From contig JADFUC010000862.1 of assembly GCA_019722365.1 (NCBI GenBank), forward strand, positions 2,501 to 66,500: a DNA stretch of 64,000 nt, read 5' to 3'. Each line of letters opens with the position of its first letter. The first letter of the stretch is position 1. The notes beneath the pieces were generated by a model. That model saw only the letters and a program-made list of their open reading frames with translations, did not search any database and had not been told where the DNA came from. Positions 12,734-24,022 of the stretch are shown piece by piece. Origin of the DNA: Lithospermum erythrorhizon (taxonomy: Eukaryota > Streptophyta > Magnoliopsida > Boraginales > Boraginaceae). A program made the position numbers and the translations under genes.

Positions 12734-13653
12734 TGTTGGAAAATGCAACTAATTCATAAACATGAACAAATGCAACCAAGATCGAATAAATATATAATAA
12801 CGAATTACAAAACATATATATAATACAATTCATACACGTATGAATACGAGAGTACTTACAAACGCAGCGGATGGTGGCAACTTTCTTCCTCACAAATTTC
12901 TTCGTGAAATCCATCAAGACCTCAAGTAAATGTTCTCCGCTATTCACACCAAGAGCGGTTGAAAGTCACGCGATTGAGTTGCTAGAATCTACGGCATTGA
13001 TAAGAATTTGAGTCAAAACTTTGACTCAAAAACTCAAAGGGAGAAGCGGAAAGTGGGCGGCCGAAATTTCTAGTGGAAAGGATGAAATGAAATTTTAGGT
13101 TTTTCATTTCATCTTTTCAATATAGAATCCCCTGCTTTGGCCGAATAAATAATTGCTTGATAAAATAGTTAACTCGTTAAGTCAGTTAATCCAACTTATT
13201 ACTAAACGAGTAAGTACCTTAATGCTACTAATAAGCTTAAACCGCCAATTGAAATACCAATTTAATTGATTCGTTTTGTCCAATTTGTATTTTACATTAT
13301 CAATGTAAAATTTCGATTGATATCTCAGTTGATTTCAATCAACTCCCAATTTAATATCTCGATTTAATTCCATGGAATATAACTCAACGTCATTGTACGT
13401 GTGTGACCTTCGGGCTAAGATAATATTGTAGTATAATATAATTGATCATTATAATTATTATATCGGTTGGCGCATAGGATCTAGCAATCTCACAGAATCC
13501 CGATATTATCGCGAGTTCCATTTTTAGTAATTTTATAATTACTATTTTATTGAACACTTAAGGTTTGAGTAACTTTACTTAACTAAACTAGTAAAATGAA
13601 TTGTTAACAATTTCTTGAACGATAATTATGTAAATCAAAATGCTGATTTGGCA
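12734..13653 (-). mobile_element. Copia 5' LTR (LTR3)
   Basis: On the minus strand it begins TGCCAAATCAGCATTTTGATTT, a damaged form of the family start, and ends CCAACA before the primer-binding site. Its 920 bp matches the 942-944 bp of the + strand LTRs. The motif pairs around AATTGTTAACAATT and CTAGTTTAGTTAAG align with LTR2 and LTR4. Confidence 0.7.
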
Positions 13654-14480
13654 GAGACCTAGGTCGAGGGTTCAACCTTTTACTAAGATCATGAATTACT
13701 TAAAATATTTCAAAAAGGCATATGCATCTTTCAACCTTTCAAATTGGCACCAGGGACCACTTCAACTGTCACATGAACTCTTTTTCACCGTAGGCGATAT
13801 TACGAAAAGTAATTTCACAAATAATTATCATTATACTCTCACACCCATTCTAATTAACCTAATCAGACCACATTTCTAACCCACCCACCCGCTTGAAAGT
13901 AGAGGTCACCATATATTACAAAGTTCGTATCGCTCTCACATTATTCAAAAACACTATTGACCATCCTACCATGTAACCACCCTACCCCTACCTCCGCCTA
14001 TCAGGCACCTCCTTTCATCACCATTTATTTTCATCATCACCTTCATCTTTTCTACCACCCCTTTCTATCACCATCAATTATGCTTCATCTTCACCCAACA
14101 TTAATATGAAGTAATATATAATCAAATTAAATATAAAGAAATCAAAGAGCTAGTAGGTCAAATTTAAAAAGTGAGGGACGGGGCTGGGAGGAGTGAGAAG
14201 AGGAAAAGTTGAAAAGTTATTAATGTGGCACTTATAAATATCCATTAAAATAGTGGTTTCAAAAGTATGCGTAATATGTAAATAATTTTGATTTTTACAT
14301 TCTAAAACATTAATAACTATTTTTTAATTTTTAATTTTTATATTTCTTACTTGTTTTATAAAAATTTAATTTAAAAACAAAAATAAAATGTAATTATACA
14401 CGGAATGTAAAAATGAAATCTCTATGCAATTGTGGTTAAGTGGAGAAAATTTGGAAGATAAAGTTGTGCACTTCCGTAGA
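13654..14480. other. Intergenic DNA without recognised features
   Basis: AT-rich sequence with C-rich stretches around 13880-14060. No open frame or transposon end is convincing. Confidence 0.4.
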
Positions 14481-14484
14481 GTGA

Positions 14485-14735
14485 TATCGCCATTTTAGGC
14501 GCCCCCGCTTGCCTAGTCCCTCGCCCAACAGAGGAGGCAAACCGATGCGCCAGACCGGGCTCTGCCACAGCTGAGCCGCCTGTATCCACGGGGTGAACCA
14601 CTCACACCTGTGATCGACTTCAACAAACGGCAGAGCACCCCGAGGTTCGAACCCGTCGACGCGAGAGGCACACTCTCACGGCAGTTCACGTCTCATGGGA
14701 CGCGCTCAAGACACTTCTGGTAGAGTAGTAGTACT
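14485..14735 (-). mobile_element. tRNA-derived SINE-like element (Au-type resemblance)
   Basis: On the minus strand the order TTGAGCGCG, GAGAGTGTGCCTCTCGCG, GACGGGTTCGAACC resembles the head of the plant Au SINE family, with a B-box GGTTCGAACC. The block is GC-rich against AT-rich flanks. The 3' tail is not clear and the family name is from memory. Confidence 0.45.
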
Positions 14736-14999
14736 AGTATAAAGCAAATTACCATTTAAATTCCCCTGAGCGTTGACTCTTTATTGTGAAAGCATTAGTT
14801 TATGAATTCTCCCAAGAAAAAGCTGCTTAGGGCTCTCAAGTGGTCTACTAGCTATAAGGATAAAGGCTAAAAAACATAGCAGTGAGAGAGAGACTATACA
14901 ATACAAATAAGACCTTCTTTTCTTGTTTGTCCTCTTCCTTAAACGTTGTAGAATGTTAGACGCCTGGGAAGCACACATCATAATTCATACATACAAATA

Positions 15000-15440
15000 C
15001 AATTATACTCAACTCAATAATTTTAATACTCCCCCCATCTCATTTTATAATAATTTTTTTAGTAATGTCAAAATTCTTCATACCCAAGTAATGTCATAAT
15101 AATGTTTTTAAATATATTAATAACAAATTCTTCCATCACTAATACCGCCTAGGAAGCACACACCATAATAATTTTTTAGTAATGTCAAAATTAATTTTTT
15201 TTTTAAATGTAGAAAATTGAAGGAAAAATTAATTATAAAACAAATTTAAATTACCAAAAATTAAATTGAGATGGAAATCGTAATCAATTTAATTTATTAT
15301 TTTCCACTTAATTAAAAATAATTTTTTAAATATATTAGTGTCATAATTTCTTTTTTAATATATTTAGTACTCTGTAACAAATAATAATAATTTCCAATTA
15401 TAAACCAAATAAATTTTAAAATAATTTTAACAAATTAATT
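15000..15440. mobile_element. AT-rich Stowaway-like MITE remnant
   Basis: A CTCCCCCCATCTCATTTTATAATAA start near 15031 resembles the terminal repeat of Stowaway MITEs, and a degraded inverted counterpart (TTGAGATGGAAAT) lies near 15267-15280. The rest is AT-rich with no gene. The element is too eroded to set ends. Confidence 0.3.
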
Positions 15441-15627
15441 ATATTTTCATTCACCGATCTGGCCCGACAATATCTCTACCCATCCCTCCATAGTGTGTAC
15501 CAAAAACCAAATGGCGGCACCGTTACACCCAAGCCCCTCCTTCCAACACCTTTCCAATAAATGCCCTTGACCTAGTGCTAATATAATGAAATAGTATTTG
15601 CATATAGAAAACAAAGACAATATACTC

Positions 15628-15634
15628 ATATAAG
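15628..15634 (+). promoter_or_regulatory. Possible TATA box of the GRF gene
   Basis: ATATAAG about 90 bases before the GRF start codon. Position and sequence suit a core promoter with a short 5' UTR, but this AT-rich DNA offers many such matches. Confidence 0.25.
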
Positions 15635-15722
15635 CTTTTTGCTTCAACAGTGTTCATTATCTTGGAAATTTTGGCTTGTCTAGCTAGTAAGGTAAAAGCA
15701 AGAACAATATTTTAAGAAAAAA

Positions 15723-18340
15723 ATGGAGAAAGGAAATAGAAGTACAAGTAGTAGTAGGCTAGGGGAGATACCACCATATGATTGTGATGTTAACTTGGGT
15801 TTAAATATGCAAGAGCAACAAGGAGGTACTAGTGATGGAAACTTCATACCAAGTAAAAGGGCAATGATTTCCATTTTTACCATTTCAACAACATCTCTTA
15901 CCTTGGCCTCATTCCCCACCCCCACCATCTTGGTGGCTCAGCTTATTCTGGATGGTGGTGGAAGTGGTGGTGGTGGACTTGGTGGGTCCCATTTGTTTAA
16001 CTCAACAAACAACCAACTGTTTACTACACATGATGCTGCCCTAACTCATGCTGCAGGTTTTTTTCTTTCATTCTGAAAAGCTCTATGTTTTTTTCTGTTT
16101 TCTTGATAATGTTACATTAAAAATACTTTTTGTCCAAACATTTACTTTACTTTTTTGTAGCTCTCAATTGTCCATTTTTCTTGTTTGTTGTCTCTATCTC
16201 ATGTTTCAATGTTCACAAATGTGGAATGTAAGGTAAACAGACCCATTTCATAATAAAAATGTGCTTTTTTTTACCCTTTTTTCACAGGAGGAGTAGCTAT
16301 GAGAGCCCCTTTCACTACTCAACAGCGGCATGAGCTTGAAAGACAAAACATGATTTTTAAGTATTTGACTTCTTACAACTCTCCTCCTGCTCATCTACTT
16401 TCACCCTTCTCCAGAAATCCCACCTCCCAAACCAACAGTAAATAATATTTCTACCTTATAATTTAATTACCTTTAGTATTTAGCTTCGACGTTTTCTATT
16501 GCCTCAAACTTTAACCATCAATTTCTTTTAGTTTTTAGTTACTAATCCATAGTCCCTAATAATATGTAAAATTTACAAGAAAATAATATTATAAAATATT
16601 TTGATAAACAAATTCACAATACTATCAAATATTTGTCAATGATTAAAAAGTATTGATTTTAATACGAAAAAATAAAAACGTCAATAGTCAGTACTTTTTT
16701 CACTTTTAACAAAAAATTGGAACTTTTTTGGGTTGTTTTGCGTCAGGTATGGATATGAAGTTTTCAAGTGGATCAGATCCAGAGCCATGGAGGTGTAGAA
16801 GAACAGATGGGAAAAAATGGAGGTGTACTAGAGATGTTGCACCAGATCAGAAATACTGTGAGAGGCATGCCCACAAGAGCAGACCACGTTCAAGAAAGCA
16901 TGTGGAAATTCAACCCCACAACAATAATAATAATAATTCCACCACCAAATTTACTCAACAAATTGACCCTCCAAATCCATTTTCTAGTTCCTCAACTAAG
17001 GGCTCCGCAACATCATATGACCAAACCAGGCAAGTGTTAATATTATAATAACTTTGTTTATGTAATTTTCCTTTGTATTAGCAAGATACAGTACATACTC
17101 CTTTCTTCCGTTTTTTTATTTGGTGTTTTCATATATCGAATTATAACTTTGACCATCAATTATTCTAATGACGAATCTAAAGATATAAATTTTATATTTA
17201 TTGAAATAATGAGCAATTAGTAATTAATTGTTAGATCTCCTCCTCGATATACGTAAATATAGGAAAACATAAAAAAAAAATTATTAGAGCTCCAACTCGA
17301 TATACGAAAATGTAAAAAAAAAACTGAAGGGAATATTTAATATTTGCCTCTTTGTTTAAGAAAACTATCCTTGAAATGTCACACTTTGCTGTTTCCTCAG
17401 AGTTTATTTAGTTTTCATCTTTGTTTAACATATAGAAGTACTATAGTTATTCATTTAATGAGATATGTAAAGAACATTTGCTCTACTTCGCAGAAATAAA
17501 CATTGAATAAAGTTGTACATTTGATAACAGAAGAGGGGTCATGTGATGTTTAATCATGATAACTACTTATACCTTAAATTATTCATATTTGTTTTTTATT
17601 TCCCTGTTTTTGTTCTTATCTTATGCACATTTATGTTGTGGGTCAAGTCTTCTCTGTCATTTTGTCTCATTGCAAATAAATTATAGAATTGATTTTTTTG
17701 AAGGGGCATCGAATGGTTGATTAAAGGTGGCAGTGGCCCAAGTACAATCTCCAAAGTCTCTACTTGTAATGTAGAACAGAAACAGAAACAAAAACACAAT
17801 CAACCATCTGCAAGAATGGGATTTTCAGAGGGTTCATCAGATTTTTACAAAAAACCCACTGTTTTTGAGCAGCAGGAGAATGATCAGGGCAACCAAGAAA
17901 GCATTCAATTAAATCCATACATGGGCAATGACTACTACCCTTATTTCGATCCTAAAGTGATGAATTCTTTGTCACAAAGAAGCCCGACAAGGCATTTCAC
18001 TGATGGATGGCCGTTGGATGAGATTAAGGGACCTTTCTCTATCGCTTCAGGTAGTAGGGAGCTTCCATTGTCTTCCCTTACACTATCGATGTCTGGTGGG
18101 GACACGCTCGTTGCAGATAACGACCCTGAATCGAAGAAATCTCAGTGGATGGCAACCAATGTTTCATGGTTGCACTCGACCGGGGGGCCGTTAGGAGAGG
18201 CATTGTGTCTAGGGAACTCGACCGGGGGGACTTCAGATTTACCATCTCCTTATGGCTGCACCAATAATTCTAATACAACTAGTAGTTGCAGCAAAGGTTC
18301 CTGTGAGGAGGGAAACCATCAATTTAATTTCATTGGCTAG
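15723..18340 (+). CDS. GRF: Growth-regulating factor (QLQ and WRC domains), four exons
   Basis: Plant GRF transcription factor, which works with GIF co-activators to promote cell proliferation in leaves and other organs. Exons 15723-16056, 16288-16437, 16747-17029 and 17704-18340 join in frame to 467 residues. QLQ domain at about residues 119-154, with the Gln-x3-Leu-x2-Gln core. WRC domain: C178, C188, C199 and H202 give the C-x9-C-x10-C-x2-H zinc finger, after a basic nuclear-targeting [12 protein letters not shown] stretch. A GGPLGEAL motif near residue 416 and an LTLS segment are typical C-terminal GRF motifs. All introns are GT-AG except intron 3, which uses a GC donor (17030); the GT at 17034 would break the frame. 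The start is the first ATG in frame and fits the family. The coding part is intact, and the miR396 site marks it as post-transcriptionally regulated. Confidence 0.93.
16887..16907 (+). promoter_or_regulatory. miR396 target site in GRF exon 3
   Basis: CGTTCAAGAAAGC followed by ATGTGGAA, the conserved miR396 complementary site of GRF mRNAs, encodes the RSRKHVE residues at the end of the WRC domain (about residues 209-215). Relative to miR396 it has the usual one-base bulge, here A. This predicts cleavage of the transcript by miR396, as established for the family. Confidence 0.88.
17097..17333. mobile_element. Stowaway-like MITE in GRF intron 3
   Basis: Left end ACTCCTTTCTTCCGTTTTTT and right end (reverse complement) ATTCCCTTCAGTTTTTTTTT form imperfect inverted repeats that go on into a shared CGATATACG/ATATCGAA motif. 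A TA lies at the left edge. The right end also carries a local duplication of a CTCGATATACG segment. Size (about 240 bp) and termini suit Tc1/mariner-derived MITEs. Confidence 0.5.
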
Positions 18341-18810
18341 TATAAATACCTTTTTTCTTTGAGTTTGTCGAATGGAACGATCAGTTGTATGAATTTTGCA
18401 TACTTTACCATTTCTATTTTTTGTTTGCTTTACTACGGAGTATATTGCAATGATGCAACTACAAGTGAATTTAGATGTGAGAACAATTTAATCATGATGA
18501 TAGTATTGTCATATTCCAGTGGAACTTTTCTTTGCATTCATTTTGTTCAACAAAATTTGCAGCTTAATGATTTTTTTCACTTCAATTTTTGATATTTACA
18601 CTCCTATTCTTGGACTTTTATATTACAAATGGAGTTTCATTATCAATAAATGGAGCGGAAAAATCATTTCTATCAATTTGAAATAAAAAAAATTAGGCAT
18701 AAGATCTTCTACCTAAATTTTTATGCCAATATATGACACATATGTACGTGTATTTCTATTGAAAGTGTTAGCATATGGGCTCATATTTTAGAAGTATGTA
18801 TACTAAAAGT
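18341..18810. other. GRF 3' flank
   Basis: Downstream of the GRF stop codon, AT-rich, with several AATAAA-like sites (for example near 18644-18650 and 18682-18688) that could serve polyadenylation. No separate gene seen. Confidence 0.4.
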
Positions 18811-20454
18811 TGTTGGATTATGTGTCTGTATTTTTTGTTTTGATGATTATTAAAATATTGATTTACTATTTAATATGCGCGCTGACAAGCTGTTTTTGCT
18901 GCATTCATATTAGAAAGATGTTTGGGAGGACTTCAAAGTGATATACTTATTTATCAAGCACAAGACCATTGAGATTGAGAAGTCAAGATCTTCAAAGAAC
19001 GATGCAATGTCAAATTGATTAAAAATACAAGAGGATTCTAGAGTTTTAATGATGTCGAGTAATGGTATTATGGATAAAGCTCTTACAAAGGTAAAATTTG
19101 GCTTCCAATAGCTTAAAGTTTCCTAATAACTGAAGAAGTTTTATACCGAGATATTTTTCAAATTATTTTGTCAAAAAGCTATTAAGAGTTTTTAAGTGAT
19201 GTTTTGTCAAAATAAAATATTTTTAAAATCTTAATATTTAAGTAAAACAAGGGTTTGAATTTTATTTCTCTTAAAGAGTTTGAAAAGATCTTTCCAACGC
19301 ATTTTGAATCGGGCCAAAATCGGAGTTAAACGAAATCAAAAACATGTTTTTGTTAGTTGTCGGTGCCGCATCGACATGGAAGCCCGATTTTGACCCGATT
19401 TGCTGAAAATGATCAAGGGCTGATCGGACTTACATGTCCCGATACAACCCCATAGGGTTCGAGATTAGCCGCTTACCGCTTGAGCCCAATTTTACACCAC
19501 ATTTAAACCCCACTCAAACTCATTTCTTCACAAACCTTTGTCCTACAATTGTTTAGCATTTCTAAGCAAATCTCTCTTATTTTAATATCAAATCTCTCCT
19601 ACAATAAGCTTCAATCTTGATTATTTTCTAGACCTTGGACTAGAGTTGTTAACTTTTATATCAAGAGATTGTGATAAAGAAGGAGCATTCAACGTGTTTG
19701 TTGAATTGTTCAAGAGAGAGAACAAGCTTCATCAAGTTTATATCTACTCAACAAGGAGATTCAAACAAGCTTCAACTTCATCCACTCATTAAGAATTTAT
19801 ATAGAGCTAAAATTGTAATACTTTATCTAATCCATCGAGGGATTATCTTGTTCAGCAAAATTTTCTTGAGAAAATATTAGCACAAGGTTCACGAGTAGGT
19901 GGTTTTCTTACTTGGAAGTGAGCTCGATTGTGTGGGTTGATTAGCGAGATTGCTAGTCGCTTCTAGTTTGTTGCTAGAAGGTTGTTCAAGGTTGGGTTGA
20001 TCTTGAACGCTCGGGGGTTTTCCGAGGTCGCTTGAGGAGTTCTCGAGTGGTTGCCTAGAGGCGTAGCTAGGTGGTCTAGTGGGTTAGCTAGACGGTATAT
20101 ATTGAGTTGCTTGCTTGTACGCCACGGGTGGTTGAACTCCGGATAATATATATATACGAGGTTACATTTCCAAAATCTCAAGGTTGAAAAGCCGAAGCTT
20201 AGATATTAATTGTGTATGCTCAAGAGTTAAAGAGTTGTCATAATAAATCAAATAAGTATTTATTTATCTATTGCATAATCGTATTTGTGTAGGACTATTT
20301 GATTGGACTTTGTATGCTAAGTGATCACACACAAAATTGCTAAAAAGAGGTTAATTGGGGTATTTGACTTAAAAAAATTTATTAATCCAAAAATTAGGTA
20401 TAATTTCGCCATAATCTAATTCAACCTCCTCTTAGGTTATCATATAGTCTAACA
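18811..20454 (+). mobile_element. Solo LTR, Sirevirus-like copia
   Basis: Begins TGTTGGATTATG and ends TAGTCTAACA, with flanking AAAGT (18806-18810) and AAAAT (20455-20459) as a near-perfect 5 bp target-site duplication. The 1,644 bp carries no coding capacity. The end, with CAACCTCCTCTTAGGTTATCA, looks like Sirevirus LTR ends as I know them, which normally precede an ATTGGTATCAGAG primer site. No such site follows and no second LTR is present, so it is a solo LTR left by recombination. The class is inferred. Confidence 0.6.
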
Positions 20455-21534
20455 AAAATTACACTTGATATTATATATGAATAATTGAGAAAAGAATTCA
20501 CTCTAGATATTACTTTGTTAGGGTTAAAGTTTCAAATATATTATTTACACAAACAATATTTTGTTTGGAATAATTTTTAATTTTTTTTTTTACTTTTTTG
20601 TAAGTATAGCATATTACTCTCCTTCTTGTGTGACATTATTTTTTCAAGAATTTAAGAGAAGATGTATTTAATATTAGTGAAACTTAATTTATTTACTAAA
20701 TACGATAAACTGTTATTGTGCTGATTGGCCAAGTTTTTGCCAAGTGTGCAAGTGGTAAAAGATAGATGGTAGCAAATTTTTCTCTCCTGTTATTATTCGA
20801 GATTTGAGATCATGTATTTAATTCACACGACACTTTATTAAGGCAAGCATAAGCTGAGTGGGAACTACCCGAAGAAGTTTTGGAAAGAAAATATTGATTG
20901 AAGATTCAATCAATCGAGATTCACAACTAAATTATTTTGGCAAAAGATCATGCTATTTATTGTCATGACGAATGGAAAGTATTGGAGCCTTTGATGAACT
21001 TTCCATTGGTGGAAGGAGCGATTGTAGTTTGCTGTGCCTCTACACCTATTTAACCACTCACCTTGAAGACGTAAAGACTCACTCGTTTTGCAGTTCATAT
21101 TTTCATTCATAACATTTTTGTGAGCTTAAAAAGAAACGAAGCTTTCTTTTGTGTGTGTAGGTCGAATGTGTTGAAATGTAATTATAAAGCTCTAACTTAT
21201 ACATACAACCGTTATTAATATGATGTTATAATAGTTCTAAGAAACTTATACATTGTGGGATTTGTAGTAGTCAAATGCCTTAGATATTGTACTCAATGAT
21301 AGGTGTGTTTTGTAGTTAAGGGGACTTGAGCTTATCCTCCTCCTTGGATAGTTAGATTATATGATTTGCACGATTTAACATTTATATGTTATTATTATTT
21401 GTAATATCTCATCATTATAGTATTATCCTTCACTAGGCTATTGCCCCCTGATTATAAGGCCACAGATCAATTGTGCTACTACTTCTCGCTTTGATTGTCT
21501 TTGGTATGTTATTAAAAGTGTTACCAACTTTTCG
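20455..21534. other. Intergenic DNA without recognised features
   Basis: AT-rich with a few short open frames that show no family resemblance. No RNA gene or transposon terminus could be supported. Confidence 0.35.
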
Positions 21535-22346
21535 AGTAACACCCGCGAATGGGTGTCCCACACAAGCATAATTTCAAATATCGATCAAATACATAATACA
21601 ATCTTATAAAGGATATATCATTAATAAGAAAAGGCAGAGCATTACATAGTAGTTGCAATACATCAGCCGCATAACTTACGGACTTGAGACAAACCATAGC
21701 TCCTATAAAAAATTAAATAAAACCAAACCAAGCCTTATCCACTGCTTGGCCGAATTATACGAATACAACGCCTAAACACTCTCATGATAGGTTATCCTTT
21801 TGTGAACCTCTATAAACTTTAGGTATTTCGACAGTGAGTTTGTTAAACTCATTAATCACTTAAAATTAATTAATTCATTACTTAATTTATTAAGTTTGTT
21901 TGTTAATGAATTATTTTAAGTGATTAATAAATTAAGAACTCATAAATATTTAACAAAATTTTAGTTAAAATTTTCTACTTATTTTTTCTCTTTAAAACAA
22001 GGATAAAAAGCCAAATTTACATACTCTCTCCCATAATTTTCTTCTACATCTCACTTATCCTCCATTATTATTATTCTTATTATTATTATTATTATTATTA
22101 TTTTTATTTTTACTTCACATACAGCAAAAAATAATAATAATAATAATAATAGGAATAAAAATAATAATAATAACAAAAATAATTAAAATAATTAAAAAAT
22201 AAAAATAAAATAAATATAATAATAATAATAAAACAATCATAGTAATAACAAAATAATAATAATAAAGAATAATAATAATAATATTATTAATAATAAGAAT
22301 AATAAAATAATATTATTAATAATAAGAATAATAAAATAATAATAAA

Positions 22347-22386
<40 letters not shown>

Positions 22387-23175
22387 ATGATCATAAATAA
22401 TAATAATAATAACAAAATTAAAAAAATTAAAAATAATAATAATAATAATAAACAATAATAATGTAACAATAATGTAAAAATTATAATAATAATAATAATA
22501 GTTAAATAAAAGTAATTATAATTATATTAATATTAATAATGATAATTATTATTATAATAATAAGAATTAAATGATGTATTAACAACTATAATAATTAATA
22601 ATAAAATAATTAATAAATAAATTTTAGTAATCATATTTTTCTATTCATATTAATAATATTTATTATTTATTTATCTATCAGAAGTATTATTTATTTAATA
22701 TATGATTTATATATATAAATGAAATAGAGTAGGGAAAGTTGTCAATACAACCTAATCTAAGTCTTTTCTTTAAACCGTTATCAAACACCCAAATATTTTC
22801 AAGATTCCTATCTGCGCTTATAATACGCTTATTCGCTTTTAGACTTCGCCAAATTTAACAAATGTACCCATAGTCTCTATCCAACTCTTCTTCGGTCTAC
22901 CTCTACCTGAACTTTGTACAAACATTGGTACATATTTCTATGAACTTTATCGAAATCGACACTCGTTGAGCTTAACTAACTTAGGTCAGTTTGATCCATA
23001 GAATTTTACCCTTTCATTGAAAGCGGCTTATCAAAGAACGTCCATTAGGCTTAACGAGCCTTTAGTGGTGTGGTTCGAGCTCGGATCCAAAGGCGACAAA
23101 TATTTGTTCCATGAACCACGCCGAACACCGGCCTAAAAATCTAAATTTCCCCACGTGCGAATCTAATTAATTAGC
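21535..23175. other. Repeat-rich, possibly LTR-derived block
   Basis: Opens with GTAACACCCGCGAATGGGTG, similar to beginnings of plant LTRs, and has no coding potential. A long TAA/ATT microsatellite lies in its middle. I could not identify the other end or a target-site duplication. Confidence 0.3.
22062..22572. repeat. TAA/ATT trinucleotide microsatellite, about 500 bp
   Basis: Starts with ATT units (22064-22105), then flips to TAA units on the same strand (22128 onward) with interruptions, ending near 22570. The switch from ATT to TAA makes the two halves inverted repeats. Open frames here are Ile/Leu-only artefacts. Confidence 0.9.
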
Positions 23176-23189
23176 TGGGTAAGTAAACT

Positions 23190-23700
23190 GAGAAATTGAA
23201 AATAGAACTCCTCAATAATTTTTTGAAAATTGCACTAATTAAATCATTCGCTTAAATGTAACCCCCACTATCAATTGTCTAGTTATCTATTAAAAATCTA
23301 ACACCTCGCTCTCCTCCATCCCAACTATCGGCACCCACCCCTCACTTATTAGCCTCATCTCACAAATTCTTCCTTTTTTCTCTTCTTCCCCTCCCCCAAA
23401 ATGGGATCCCCACACCCTACTTTCTCAAAATTGCAAAACCCAAAGCAGATCCCTGCCTAGGGGGATGGGCGGGCGGAGCGCAATCGGGGAAGCGGGAAGG
23501 GTTTATGGGGGAAGGAAGCGGAGTGGCGAAAGCGGGTCAGAGGCGGGGGCAACGCGGGTGCAGCTGCGGTGGTAGACAGCGTGTTAGATTTTAATGGAGG
23601 TATTTTTAAACGCGAAGGATAGGTGCTATTTAGGCAAATAATTTTAATTAAGTGCGATTTAAAAAGCCGACAATGAGTAATATTATTTTTCAATTTTCTC
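23190..23700. mobile_element. Mutator-type (MULE) non-autonomous element with long inverted repeats
   Basis: Left arm GAGAAATTGAAAATAG is mirrored at the right by CAATTTTCTC. The inverted similarity continues through TTGCACTAATTAAAT versus ATTTAATTAAGTGCGA-like segments and a shared ATTAAAA-TCTAACAC, giving arms of well over 100 bases. The flanks TAAGTAAAC (23180-23188) and TAACTAAAC (23701-23709) match at 8 of 9 positions, the target-site size of Mutator elements. The inner right arm is strikingly GC-rich, and its - strand open frame is Pro/Arg/Ala-rich. No transposase is present. Confidence 0.6.
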
Positions 23701-23853
23701 TAACTAAACGTGCTAATTCCTATGAGCATGGGCCAAATGGATTCATTCCATATGACTATATGAGAATAAAAATATACTTAAATTATCCCAAATAATTGCC
23801 CTTATTTTAAAAAAAGGACAACAATAAAGTGGACACAAGGAAGAAAGTAGGTA

Positions 23854-24022
23854 ATACTCCTTCTATTTCATAAAGATTGTCTAGTTTTGATTTTTTTTTC
23901 AATAATGTAAGAGATAACTAGTTAAAGTGAATTTACCTCAAAAATGCATGTACAAGTTAGTCAAATAAGACAAGTTATATAAAATAAAAAGATATAAAAA
24001 GTGAACAATGATAAAGGGAGTG
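23854..24022. mobile_element. Stowaway-like MITE
   Basis: Left end TACTCCTTCTATTTCATAAA and right end ATAAAGGGAGTGTTA are inverted relatives, about 165 bp apart. The interior is AT-rich and non-coding. Typical of eroded Tc1/mariner MITEs near genes, here about 530 bases upstream of the S-acyltransferase start. Confidence 0.45.

Larger units (their letters stand above)
5100..13653 (-). mobile_element. Degenerate - strand Ty1/copia element (5' LTR, leader, gag)
   Basis: Read on the minus strand the order is LTR (13653 to 12734), primer-binding site (12733 to about 12716), AT-rich leader with a GC-rich block (about 12150 to 11990), then gag-like sequence. The leader and gag parts match in reverse the + strand copia at 51545-54250. 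The shared segment with CGGCAACACTGC and TAACTCTTGTGT is easy to spot. The pol part and second LTR are missing; the element stops against LTR1. It is interrupted by a 3.6 kb insertion and a SINE-like sequence, and its gag region is present twice. Confidence 0.65.

Noticed and set aside
22237..22469. Two 60-72 residue minus-strand frames of almost only Ile, Leu, Phe and Tyr
   Set aside because: They are translations of the TAA/ATT microsatellite.
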